A stretch of 64,000 bases of DNA. Source: Opitutia bacterium. GTDB lineage: Bacteria > Verrucomicrobiota > Verrucomicrobiia > Opitutales > Opitutaceae. Where the stretch lies: the NCBI GenBank assembly GCA_016187925.1, contig JACPIS010000039.1:1-64000 (forward strand). The letters run 5' to 3'. Below are positions 44,529 to 53,282 of this stretch, in pieces; position 1 is the first letter of the stretch; each line of letters opens with the position of its first letter. Position numbers and translations under genes: made by a program. The notes under the pieces are model-generated. The model was given only the letters and a program-made list of their open reading frames with translations, did not search any database and was not told the DNA's origin.

Positions 44529-45293
44529 ATGCCCGAACTTTCCCCGCTGCAATACCTGTTGCTGTTCGCTGCCGGCCTGGCGGCGGGCACGGTCGACGCC
44601 ATCGCGGGCGGGGGCGGCCTCATCACGCTGCCGGCGGTGCTCGGGGTCGGGTTGCCCGTCCCGCTGGCTTTCGGCACGAACAAGCTCGGCTCGGTGTTCG
44701 GCACGGCGTCCGCCACGTGGAGTTTCGCCCGGCGCGGCGCCGTCGATCTACGCGAGTGCGTGCCGGGCATCGTGTTCACCGGTCCCGGTGCGCTGGCCGG
44801 CACCGCCGCCGTGCGCCGGCTCGATCCCGAATTCCTCGCCAAGTCCGTGCCGTGGCTGCTGGCGGCCATCGTGGTCTACATGGTTTTCCGTCCGCAACTG
44901 GGCGAGACCGACCGGCATCACCGGATGGAGCTGCCGGCGTTTTACGCGCTCTTCGGACTCGGGCTGGGTTTCTACGACGGTTTCTTCGGGCCGGGGGTGG
45001 GCTCGTTCTGGACCATCGCGTTCGTCATGGTGCTGGGCCATAATTTTGTGAAGGCCGCCGGCCACACCAAGGTCATGAATCTCGCCAGCAATGCGTTTTC
45101 GCTCGCGCTGTTCGCCCTCGGCGGCGCCGTGCTCGTGTTGCCGGGGCTCGCGCTCGGCGCGGGCCAGCTCATCGGCGCGCGGCTCGGCGCGCACCTGGCC
45201 CTGACGCGCGGCGCGCGTTTCGTGCGCCCGATCTTTCTCGTGATGGCTGGCCTCACGGTCCTGAAACTGCTTTACCAGCACTACCTCCGCTGA
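44529..45293 (+). CDS. TSUP family (TauE/SafE) membrane permease
   Basis: A 254-residue membrane protein with the two repeated TSUP halves. The first half has GLAAGTVDAIAGGGGLITLP and LAFGTNKLGSVFGT; the second has GLGLGFYDGFFGPGVGSFW and AAGHTKVMNLASN. Members move sulfite, sulfonates or small organic acids; the substrate cannot be predicted here. ATG 44529 is chosen at the beginning of the hydrophobic part. It overlaps the M20 peptidase gene by 1 base (TGATG). Confidence 0.93.
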   Translation: MPELSPLQYLLLFAAGLAAGTVDAIAGGGGLITLPAVLGVGLPVPLAFGTNKLGSVFGTASATWSFARRGAVDLRECVPGIVFTGPGALAGTAAVRRLDPEFLAKSVPWLLAAIVVYMVFRPQLGETDRHHRMELPAFYALFGLGLGFYDGFFGPGVGSFWTIAFVMVLGHNFVKAAGHTKVMNLASNAFSLALFALGGAVLVLPGLALGAGQLIGARLGAHLALTRGARFVRPIFLVMAGLTVLKLLYQHYLR

Positions 45294-46528
45294 TGTCCCC
45301 CGCCGACTATCTTTCCCGCCACGAGGCCGACCTCGTGGGTTTTCTGCAAAAGCTCATCCGCCTCCGCACGGTCAACCCGCCGGGCGAGAATTACGGCGAG
45401 ACCACCGCGCTGCTCGCCGCCACACTGCGCGGCCTCGGTCTGCAGGTCCGCCGCGTCGCCATCCCGCGCGCCCTGCAGAAGAAAACGCAGCCCGACCAGC
45501 TCGCCTACCCGCGCTACAACGTCATCGCGTTCTGGGACGCCGGCGCAAAGAAGACCGTCCATTTCAACGCGCACTACGACGTCGTGCCGGTCTCCGGCCA
45601 ATGGAAGCACGGCGACGCCTTCAATCCCGCCGTCCAGGGTGGCTGGATGTACGGTCGCGGCACCGCCGACATGAAGGGCGCCATCGCGAGCATCGTTTAC
45701 GCGCTCAAGGCCCTGCGCGCCACCGGTACGCGCCCGCGCTGCAACGTCGAGGTGTCCTTCACCGCCGACGAGGAGACCGACAGCCTGCTCGGCACCAACT
45801 GGGTCGTCGACCGCGGCCGGTTGCGCGCCGATTTCGCCGTGGTGGGCGAGGGCGGCGAGGGCGACGCCGTCTGCTGCGGCCACAACGGCGTCGTGTGGCT
45901 CAACGTCCGCGTCCACGGCAAGCCCGCCCACGGCTCCACGCCCGAGCGGGGCATCAACGCCCTCGAAAAGATGTCCGCCCTCGTGCTCGCGCTCGATGGC
46001 TACAAGAAAATCCTCGCGCGCCGCCGCTTCCGTACGCCGGAGGGCCGCGTCATGACGCCCACGCTCAACCTCGGCGGCGTCTTCGCCCCGGGCGAGGGCG
46101 GCAAGATCAACACCGTGCCCGCCGCCGCGTCGTTCACCATCGACCGCCGCGTGCTCCCGGTCGAGAGCGTCGCCACGGCCGAGCGCGAACTGCGCGCTTT
46201 CCTTACGAAGGCCGCGGCCAAAATCCCCCAGTGCCGGATCACAATCGAGAAGGTCTCCGACAACCACTCCTGCTACACCGCGCCAACCTCGGCGTTCTTC
46301 AAGACGATGCAGGCCTGCGTCGCGCGCGTTCGCCGCCGGCCCTCGCGGGCGATGGTGTCGACCGGCTTCAACGACATGCATTTCTTCGCCCAGCACCTGA
46401 AGATCCCGACGCTTGGCTACGGTCCGGGCGGCCTCGACTACCATGCCGTCGACGAGCGCGCCCGCGTGCGGGACCTCGTCGATGCCGCCGCCATCTACGC
46501 CGAGCTGCTCACGACGTTCGGCGGCTAG
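45293..46528 (+). CDS. M20 family metallopeptidase (ArgE/DapE-like)
   Basis: A 411-residue di-zinc hydrolase. Ligands and catalytic residues are visible: HFNAHYDVVPVSG, GRGTADMKGAIASIV, the DEETD catalytic pair, and the late His in GGLDYHAVDE. The dimerisation or lid domain starts near HGKPAHGSTPERGINA. It likely cleaves an N-acylated amino acid, succinyl-diaminopimelate or a dipeptide. Start overlaps the TSUP stop (TGATG), and the gene ends convergent with the class A beta-lactamase-like gene (4-base overlap). Confidence 0.92.
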   Translation: MSPADYLSRHEADLVGFLQKLIRLRTVNPPGENYGETTALLAATLRGLGLQVRRVAIPRALQKKTQPDQLAYPRYNVIAFWDAGAKKTVHFNAHYDVVPVSGQWKHGDAFNPAVQGGWMYGRGTADMKGAIASIVYALKALRATGTRPRCNVEVSFTADEETDSLLGTNWVVDRGRLRADFAVVGEGGEGDAVCCGHNGVVWLNVRVHGKPAHGSTPERGINALEKMSALVLALDGYKKILARRRFRTPEGRVMTPTLNLGGVFAPGEGGKINTVPAAASFTIDRRVLPVESVATAERELRAFLTKAAAKIPQCRITIEKVSDNHSCYTAPTSAFFKTMQACVARVRRRPSRAMVSTGFNDMHFFAQHLKIPTLGYGPGGLDYHAVDERARVRDLVDAAAIYAELLTTFGG

Positions 46529-47454
46529 ATTTTCGGCAGCCCTGCCAGCACGCGCCGCACGATTGCCGCGATGATCTTGCGGTTCTGCGCGTGCTCGGCG
46601 CCGTCGGTGAACATCACGATGATCACGCGGCCGCCGCCGGGCAGCTCGATGAGCGCGGCGTCGTGCCGCGCCCAGCTGACCCAGCCGGCCTTCGACCAGA
46701 GTTTCATGCCCGGGGCGAGCGCCGCGCCGCTGAAGCCTGTCGCCTGATCATCCGGGTCGGCCTTGACCGTAAACGGATCGCGCGCCAGCAGCGCGAGCAT
46801 CTGGGCCGAGCGTTCGCGCGAGACGCATTGGCCGAGCGCGATCTCCTGCAGCAGCCGCGCGGTGTCGTTGGTCGAAAGAAAATTCCGCGCCGGCGGGTGC
46901 GCCGCCATGTCCTGCTTCTCCCGGCCATAGGGGCCCTCGCCCCAGGGTTTGCGCTGGGCGTTGACGTTCGCGTAGCCGAGCGAGCGGAAGTAGCGCGTCA
47001 CGACGCCGCGGCGCTCGTTCCACGCGGCGAGTTCGTCGGGCGGCAGCTCCGGCCCGCTGGTCGTCCCGGTGGCGGCATCGACCACGTAGCTCGTCGCCTC
47101 GTTGTAGGAATCCACGATCATGTCGCGCAGCCCGCGCCGGAGCTCGGGCGTGTCGGCCAGCTGGCCGTCCTCCATCCGCCGATGCGCGTAGGCGAGGTAG
47201 AAGAGCTTGATGACGCTCGCCGGGTAGAAGCGCTCGTCGCCGCGGTAGTGCGCCCGCACCGGCGTGGCGCCGCGCAGGTCGACGACCGTGACCGCCAGCT
47301 GCCCGGGCTGGAGCGGCGGCGACGTGAACTCCACCAGGGTCTCGGTCACGGCGGCGGCGAGCATGGATTGTTGGACCGTTCCCGGCTCCTCCCCGGCCCG
47401 CGCGCCCAGGGGAAGCGCGCCGAGCAACACGAACAGCGTGGCCACGGTTTTCAT
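46525..47454 (-). CDS. Class A beta-lactamase-like serine hydrolase
   Basis: A 309-residue exported protein (signal peptide about 1-20). The SxxK motif is ASVIKLF, an SxN-type motif is SYNEATS, and the third motif is SKAGW in the place of the usual KTG. The context does not suggest antibiotic resistance; such proteins may act as transpeptidase-like or amidase enzymes. Whether it hydrolyses beta-lactams cannot be told. The gene follows marC by 1 base on the same strand. Confidence 0.85.
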   Translation of the reverse strand: MKTVATLFVLLGALPLGARAGEEPGTVQQSMLAAAVTETLVEFTSPPLQPGQLAVTVVDLRGATPVRAHYRGDERFYPASVIKLFYLAYAHRRMEDGQLADTPELRRGLRDMIVDSYNEATSYVVDAATGTTSGPELPPDELAAWNERRGVVTRYFRSLGYANVNAQRKPWGEGPYGREKQDMAAHPPARNFLSTNDTARLLQEIALGQCVSRERSAQMLALLARDPFTVKADPDDQATGFSGAALAPGMKLWSKAGWVSWARHDAALIELPGGGRVIIVMFTDGAEHAQNRKIIAAIVRRVLAGLPKI

Positions 47455-47455
47455 G

Positions 47456-48034
47456 TCAATTCTTCCAGCCCTGCCGGATCATCGAGACGGCGATGGCGGC
47501 GAGCAGCATGGAAATGATCTTGGAGATGGCGCGCATGCCGGTGCCGCCGATCCGGCGGCCCAGCCATTCGCTGTAGTGCAGCGCCAGCACGACGAGCCCG
47601 AGGTTGGCGACGAGCGCGGCCAGCGTGACCCAGAGCCCGACCGAGCGCGCGAGGATCAGCAGGGTGGTGATGGAGGCCGGGCCGGCGATGAGCGGCATGC
47701 CCAGCGGCACCACGCCGAAATCCTCCGGCAGTTTTTCCGGCTCCGCCACGGAGTGGATGAGATCGCGCGCCGCGAGGATGAAAAGGATGAGCCCGCCCGC
47801 GATCTGGAAGTCGCCCACCGAGATGCCGAGCGCCGAGAAGATGCTCTGCCCCAGCAGCAGAAAGCCCAGCGCCACCAGTCCGCCCGTCCACGTCGCCTGG
47901 TCGGCGATCTTCTGCCGTTGCTCGCGCGCGAGTTGCTGGCCGAGCCCGAGGAAGATGGCCGCCAACCCCACCGGGTCGATCGCCACGAACAGCGGGATAA
48001 ACGCCTGCAGAAACTTGGTCGCCCACTCGGTCAT
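47456..48034 (-). CDS. MarC family integral membrane protein
   Basis: A 192-residue protein with about six membrane helices. The family signature LFVAIDPVGLAAIFLGL in the N-terminal part and VPLGMPLIAGPASITTLLIL in the second half are both present. Despite the name, MarC members have no proven role in multiple antibiotic resistance; function is unknown. It precedes the beta-lactamase-like gene by 1 base. Confidence 0.93.
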   Translation of the reverse strand: MTEWATKFLQAFIPLFVAIDPVGLAAIFLGLGQQLAREQRQKIADQATWTGGLVALGFLLLGQSIFSALGISVGDFQIAGGLILFILAARDLIHSVAEPEKLPEDFGVVPLGMPLIAGPASITTLLILARSVGLWVTLAALVANLGLVVLALHYSEWLGRRIGGTGMRAISKIISMLLAAIAVSMIRQGWKN

Positions 48035-48127
48035 GCGCGGAAGCTTAGGCGGACCTGACTGCTCGGGTCGAGGCCGGGTTGAAAACAGGCTTGCTTGTCG
48101 GCAGTCACAGGAAATACTGGCAGAAAA

Positions 48128-48496
48128 ATGGCCAGTTCAAATAGTGCTAGCATTGACGGCGCCAGCCCCGCAGATTTCGGGCGTTGGCTGCGTCAGCAGC
48201 GCGAGGCAAAGGAGCTGAGGCAACGACAGGTGGCGGCCGCAGCGGAAATGGACCAGTCTCACTATGCCAAGATCGAAGCCGGCAAGAAGTTCCCGCGGTC
48301 CGTCCAAGCTGACGCGATTATCCGTTGTCTTGCTTTGGATGCGCCCGATTTTCGCCAACGGCAGAAGGCAGCCGAATTCATCGCCAATTGTGACGGCGAC
48401 TTGGAGATTGCCGCTGGCGCAGCCAGCCGAGTGCAGGAGCATGCCGCGCCCTACGTCGTGAATAACCCAGCGAAAAAGCTGCGAATTAAAAAGTGA
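48128..48496 (+). CDS. XRE-family helix-turn-helix regulator
   Basis: A 122-residue DNA-binding protein. The HTH runs from about residue 17 to 70: DFGRWLRQQREAKELRQRQV, AAAEMDQSHYAKIEAGKKFP. It stands 61 bases upstream of the mod gene in the same direction, the usual position for a controller of a restriction-modification system. Regulation of mod-res timing is therefore likely but not shown. ATG 48128 is chosen; an upstream frame extension lacks conserved residues. Confidence 0.85.
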   Translation: MASSNSASIDGASPADFGRWLRQQREAKELRQRQVAAAAEMDQSHYAKIEAGKKFPRSVQADAIIRCLALDAPDFRQRQKAAEFIANCDGDLEIAAGAASRVQEHAAPYVVNNPAKKLRIKK

Positions 48497-48557
48497 GAAG
48501 CTTTTCGTTTCCTCGCACCCAACTTTCCCCCACAAACCTCCACCACTTTCCGCCCCG

Positions 48558-50171
48558 ATGCCCTCGCTTCATTTTAAAGGCAAATCCTTCGTCCAGAACC
48601 ACCATCTCGTGGTACCGTTCCACGAGTTGACGCCGGTGAAGGCCAAGGGTACGAGCAAGACCGCCAGTCTGCACGACAACCTGATCGTCGAGGGCGACAA
48701 TCTGAAGGCGCTCAAGGCCCTCCTGCCCACCTATCACAGCAAGGTGAAGTGCATCTATATCGACCCGCCCTATAACACCGGCAATGAGGGCTGGGCCTAC
48801 AACGACGCCGTCAACTCTCCCATGATGCAGGACTGGCTGGGCAAGACCGTCGACCGTGAGGACCTCACCCGCCACGACAAGTGGTGTTGCATGATGCTGC
48901 CGCGCTTGAAGCTGCTGCGTGAATTCCTCACCGACGACGGCGCCATTTTTGTCTCTATAGACGACAACGAAATCCACCGCCTCCGCTGCTTGATGGATGA
49001 GGTGTTCGGAGAGGAGAATTTCGTGGCGACGATCATCTGGCAGAAGAAATACAGCACGAAAGCGGACTCGAAGTTCCTTTCGGAGTCTCACGAATTTATC
49101 TGCGTTTTCGCGCGCGACATCGAAAAGCTCGCTCTCAACGGTCTCGCGCGAACCGAAAAGCAGAAGGAAGGCTACAAAAACCCGGACGCCGACGCACGCG
49201 GTGATTGGACATCGGGTGATTTGTTGCGCATGGAGGCGCGAGACTATGCGATCTTTGAGATCGCTGGCCCTACTGGCAAAAAATTTCTCCCTCCCAAGGG
49301 GACGAGTTGGCGTTTCAATAAGGACAAAATTGAGGAGTTGCGTGCTGATAAGCGGATTTGGTTTGGCGAAGACGGAACTTCACGCCCTCGCTTGAAGCGT
49401 TTCCTCTCCGAAGTGCGCGAGATGATTCCGGCCCAGACGCTGTGGTCGTTTGGCGAAGTCGGGCACTCTGACTCGGCGAAGAAGGAACTTGCCGCGTTAT
49501 TCGCCGATGCGGACGAAGTGTTTGCCACGCCAAAGCCCGTCGCTCTGTTGCAGCGCATTGTTGCGCTCGCGACAGAAGAAGATTCCGTCGTGCTGGACGC
49601 TTTCGCGGGCTCAGCGACAACGGCGCATGCGGTGCTCGCACAAAATCAGATGGACGGCGGCGGTCGCCGTTTTGTGCTAATCGAATCTGCCGAATACGCC
49701 GACACACTTTCCGCCGAGCGCGTCCGCCGCGTAGCGAGGGGCGTGACAGCCTCGAAGGACGAGGCGGTGAAAGCCGGCCTCGGCGGCACGTTTTCCTATT
49801 TCAAGCTCGGTCGGCCGATGCAGATGTCGGCCATCCTCGACGGCAGCACGCTACCGGACTTCGAGTCACTGGCGCGTTATGTGTTCTTCACGGCGACAGG
49901 AATGGAGTTCGACGCCAAGAAGCTCAACCGTAAGACCGGCTTCATTGGCACGAGCCGGCACCACGACGTGTTCCTCCTCTACACCGAGGACGCAGACAAG
50001 CTGAAGCAGCTCGCGCTGACTCTCGACGGCGCTCGCGCACTCCCGAGCATTAGCGGCAAGCCCAAGCTTGTCTTCGCGCCGACGAAGTATCTCGACGAGT
50101 CCTTCCTCGACCGGCTGCGGATCACTTTCTGCCAGCTCCCGTTCCAAATCTACAAGGCCCTTGATGCCTAA
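48558..50171 (+). CDS. mod: Type III restriction-modification DNA methyltransferase (Mod)
   Basis: A 537-residue beta-class N6-adenine or N4-cytosine methyltransferase. DPPYNTG (motif IV) is near residue 69, and the SAM-binding LDAFAGSATTAHAVL is near residue 345, the reversed order typical of type III Mod subunits. The middle part contains the target recognition region. The restriction subunit starts 8 bases before the mod stop. Codon use in this island is less GC-biased by eye than in the flanks, consistent with acquisition by transfer. Confidence 0.93.
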   Translation: MPSLHFKGKSFVQNHHLVVPFHELTPVKAKGTSKTASLHDNLIVEGDNLKALKALLPTYHSKVKCIYIDPPYNTGNEGWAYNDAVNSPMMQDWLGKTVDREDLTRHDKWCCMMLPRLKLLREFLTDDGAIFVSIDDNEIHRLRCLMDEVFGEENFVATIIWQKKYSTKADSKFLSESHEFICVFARDIEKLALNGLARTEKQKEGYKNPDADARGDWTSGDLLRMEARDYAIFEIAGPTGKKFLPPKGTSWRFNKDKIEELRADKRIWFGEDGTSRPRLKRFLSEVREMIPAQTLWSFGEVGHSDSAKKELAALFADADEVFATPKPVALLQRIVALATEEDSVVLDAFAGSATTAHAVLAQNQMDGGGRRFVLIESAEYADTLSAERVRRVARGVTASKDEAVKAGLGGTFSYFKLGRPMQMSAILDGSTLPDFESLARYVFFTATGMEFDAKKLNRKTGFIGTSRHHDVFLLYTEDADKLKQLALTLDGARALPSISGKPKLVFAPTKYLDESFLDRLRITFCQLPFQIYKALDA

Positions 50172-52746
50172 GCGCCCCGCGCCCCGCGATTCCGTGGTTT
50201 TAAAGGAATACCAGACCCGCACCCTCCAGCACGTCCAGGCCTACCTGCAGGCGCTGGCGGAACATCGCGCGAAGTCGGCCAAACTGGCCGCCATCGACCC
50301 GGATGCCGGGTATGATTTCACGGTGCGAGCATGGGAGAAAGCCGAGGTCGGCCGCCCTTATCTGCCGCGCAAGAACGGACTCAAGGAGCCGCTGCCTACA
50401 TTCTGCCTGAAAGTGCCGACCGGCGGCGGCAAAACGCTCCTCGCCGCCAAGGTCATCGACCTGTTCCAGACTCACTACCGCAAGCGGCAGACCGGGCTCG
50501 TGCTCTGGATCGTGCCCACGACGCAGATTTACAAACAGACCTACGTCGCGCTCAAGGACCGCGATCACCCCTACCGACAGGCGCTCGACCTCGCCTCGGC
50601 CGGCCGCACGCTGATTCTGGAGAAGACGAGCGGCTTCTCGCCGGCGGACGTGACGGAGAACCTTTGCGTGCTGATGCTCATGCTGCCTTCGGCCAATCGC
50701 GAGACGAAGGAAACGCTGCGGATGTTCAAGGACAGCGGCGGCTTCGCCCGTTTTTTCCCGACGGACGACGATGCCAAAGGACACGCCGACCTGCTCCGGC
50801 GCGTGCCCAACCTCGACACCTTCGAAAAGGAGAGTGGGTTCTTCGGCCGGCAGGTGAAGACCTCACTCGGCAACACGCTGCGCGTGCTCCAGCCGCTCAT
50901 CGTGCTCGACGAGGGCCACAAGGCCTACAGCACCGGGGCCCGCGCCACACTGGAGGGCTTCAATCCCTCGATGATCGTCGAGCTGTCCGCCACCCCGCCG
51001 GAGGAAAGCAACGTGCTGGTAGATATCTCCGGACAGAACCTGCTCCGCGAAGGCATGATCAAGCTTGAACTGCACCTGAACAACCGCCGCAGCGTGAGCT
51101 GGAAGGATACTCTCTTCGCCGCGCTCGAGCACCGCGAGCGCCTTGAAGAGAACGCCCAAGTGCACGAGGCCCAGACCGGCGTCTACATCCGGCCGATCTG
51201 CCTGATTCAAGTGGAGCGCACCGGCAAGGAACAGCGTGGCGCCGGCAAAATCCACGCGGAGGACGTTCGCGAATACCTCATCAGCGTGAAGGGCGTGCCA
51301 CCGGAACAGGTGGCCATTAAATCGAGCGAGAAGGACGAACTGAAGGATGTGGACGATGACCGGGGCCTGCTGCACCGCGATTGCTCCATCCGCTACATCA
51401 TCACCAAGCAGGCGTTGCAGGAAGGATGGGACTGCTCGTTCGCCTATGTGCTCGCGATCCTCACGAATCCCAGTTCGAAGACGGCACTAACGCAGCTCGT
51501 CGGCCGCATCCTTCGTCAGCCGTATGCGAAGAAGACGGGCGTGCCGGCCTTGGATGAGAGCTACGTGTTTTGTTTCCAGCGCCGCGGCGAGGATTTGCTG
51601 GCCGAAGTGAAAAAGGGATTCGCCGCGGAAGGCCTTGGTGATCTGCGCGACCATATCCGCGAGGAACGCGATGGAACCGTCGCCGCCGGAGAGACGCAGG
51701 CGTTGAAACCGCGGCCCGTGCTGGCCAAGGCCGCGAAGCGGCTCGTGCTGCCGACCTTCATGGTGCGCGACGGCAAGGAGTGGCGGCCGGCGCATTACGA
51801 AGCTGACATACTTTCCCGGGTATCGTGGGATAAAGTGGACGTTTCCCCGCTGGCCAACCTCCCGTTGCTGGCCGTAAAGGACAAGGATGTCGAACTGCGA
51901 GCCGGGCTGGATGAGACGGCGCTGGGCGACGCGGAAAACACGGCGGTCGCCATGCCTGCCTCGAAGACGGCCACTCTCGACTACGCCTTTGTCGCCGGCC
52001 ACGTGATCGACGTGATGCCGAATCCGTGGCGCGGACACGATCTGACAAAGCGGGTTTTCGAGACCCTGCTGAGAAATCATCCCCGCGAGCTCGTGGCGGA
52101 CAATTTCGTCTTCATTGTCGAGGAGCTGCGCAAGCGGCTGGAAACGGAGCGCGACCGGTTGGCCGAGGGGGTTTTCCGGGCGCTTCTCAAACAGGATGAG
52201 ATGCGCTTCATTCTCGTAGGAGACGATCTCGGCTTGGAGCACGGCTTGCCAAACAGGCTGCCAAAGACCATCACGCGAGCGCCCGGCGAGAAGAAGGCGA
52301 CTCGCGACGGCGGGGATCAATTCGAACTCGACCTCTTTGATTTCGTGCCTGCTGACGGACTGAACACTCTCGAGCAGAGGGTCGCTACCTACCTAGACGA
52401 ACAGGAAGACCTACTGCTCTTCTGGTATCGCAACCGCTCGCGCCGCGATTACGCTGTGCAGGGGTGGAAACGCGGCCGCATCTACGCCGATTTCATCTTT
52501 GCCTCCAAAGCCGACGATAGTCCGGAGGAATTTGATCGTGTGTTCGTGGTCGAAACAAAGGGTCTGCATTTGAAGAAATTCGCGGACACTGACTACAAGC
52601 GCTCTGTTTTCGGCATCTGTAACGAACACGCCCGTAAAAAGGGTTGGAGCGAATTTGTTCCCCAAATGAGCGGCTCCATCATGAGCTTCGATGTTGTGGA
52701 CGAAGAGGAATGGCAAAAGCGTGTTAGCGTAATGCTATCCGATTAG
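50164..52746 (+). CDS. res: Type III restriction endonuclease subunit (Res)
   Basis: An 860-residue DEAD/DEAH helicase-nuclease. Walker A KVPTGGGKTLLAAKVID is near residue 86, and the Walker B-like box is LDEGHKA near residue 248. Later helicase motifs include TKQALQEGWDCSFAYVLAIL and LVGRILRQP. The C-terminal nuclease appears as FDRVFVVETKGLHLKKF (ExK of a PD-(D/E)xK site). With Mod it cuts DNA with unmodified sites after ATP-driven communication. The start ATG 50164 overlaps the mod end by 8 bases; no truncation is seen. Confidence 0.94.
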   Translation: MPKRPAPRDSVVLKEYQTRTLQHVQAYLQALAEHRAKSAKLAAIDPDAGYDFTVRAWEKAEVGRPYLPRKNGLKEPLPTFCLKVPTGGGKTLLAAKVIDLFQTHYRKRQTGLVLWIVPTTQIYKQTYVALKDRDHPYRQALDLASAGRTLILEKTSGFSPADVTENLCVLMLMLPSANRETKETLRMFKDSGGFARFFPTDDDAKGHADLLRRVPNLDTFEKESGFFGRQVKTSLGNTLRVLQPLIVLDEGHKAYSTGARATLEGFNPSMIVELSATPPEESNVLVDISGQNLLREGMIKLELHLNNRRSVSWKDTLFAALEHRERLEENAQVHEAQTGVYIRPICLIQVERTGKEQRGAGKIHAEDVREYLISVKGVPPEQVAIKSSEKDELKDVDDDRGLLHRDCSIRYIITKQALQEGWDCSFAYVLAILTNPSSKTALTQLVGRILRQPYAKKTGVPALDESYVFCFQRRGEDLLAEVKKGFAAEGLGDLRDHIREERDGTVAAGETQALKPRPVLAKAAKRLVLPTFMVRDGKEWRPAHYEADILSRVSWDKVDVSPLANLPLLAVKDKDVELRAGLDETALGDAENTAVAMPASKTATLDYAFVAGHVIDVMPNPWRGHDLTKRVFETLLRNHPRELVADNFVFIVEELRKRLETERDRLAEGVFRALLKQDEMRFILVGDDLGLEHGLPNRLPKTITRAPGEKKATRDGGDQFELDLFDFVPADGLNTLEQRVATYLDEQEDLLLFWYRNRSRRDYAVQGWKRGRIYADFIFASKADDSPEEFDRVFVVETKGLHLKKFADTDYKRSVFGICNEHARKKGWSEFVPQMSGSIMSFDVVDEEEWQKRVSVMLSD

Positions 52747-52862
52747 TTGGATACCGGGGAGGAACTCCCGTGGGTAAAAAATTGCAATGCGCTGTCCGCA
52801 ATCCATGCGCAGTGTCGCCGCTTGGTGGCGGGTGCGGCCGGGTGTATCCTCCGGCTACAACC

Positions 52863-52869
52863 AAGGAGG
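52863..52869 (+). promoter_or_regulatory. Strong Shine-Dalgarno sequence for the small gene after res
   Basis: AAGGAGG, 5 bases before the ATG at 52875. Such a match is rare in this window, where most starts lack a clear ribosome binding site, and it fixes the start of this gene. Confidence 0.8.
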
Positions 52870-52874
52870 CTCCC

Positions 52875-53147
52875 ATGCCCAAGATCAAAATCGAACTCGA
52901 GGACGCCGAGTTTCACGTCGTCGAACGCCTGGCCGAGATGCTGCAAGTCACCCCGGAGGATATCGCCTACGCCGCCCTCAACCGCCTGATGATGGCCGAG
53001 CGCGACGAAACCGTGCAGGTGGAAATCGTGCAGACGCGCTCATGGCGCTCCGACAACCTGCCGCTCTGGGCGGATTCCGCCGGCTCGGTGCACGCCTACG
53101 AAGGCATGCGCGACTGCGATCCGGAGAAGAGCAAGTATTCGGTCTGA
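52875..53147 (+). CDS. Small protein of unknown function downstream of the type III system
   Basis: A 90-residue protein. The N-terminal part (MPKIKIELEDAEFHVVERLA, then LQVTPEDIAYAALNRLMMAE) has the strand-helix-helix look of a ribbon-helix-helix or antitoxin-like domain. The C-terminal part is Trp/Asp-rich (SWRSDNLPLWADSAGSVHAY). It has an excellent Shine-Dalgarno sequence and is separated from res by about 128 bases. I do not recognise a family. It could be an independent gene or an accessory of the restriction island. Confidence 0.6.
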   Translation: MPKIKIELEDAEFHVVERLAEMLQVTPEDIAYAALNRLMMAERDETVQVEIVQTRSWRSDNLPLWADSAGSVHAYEGMRDCDPEKSKYSV

Positions 53148-53282
53148 ACCGCGTCGGTTCGGCTGATCGCCGCGCTCCCCGGGCGCAGCCGGGCGGAGTG
53201 TAGACCGGCCCGGCTGAGGCCGTTGGTGGAGGGGACGGACCGGGCTTGGCTTTGGGGCGGATTCGCTCCTACGTTCGCGCCG

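Noticed and set aside
46525-47454. Antibiotic-resistance beta-lactamase
   Set aside because: Although the fold and SxxK motif fit, the KTG position reads KAG and the context is housekeeping, so no resistance role is claimed.
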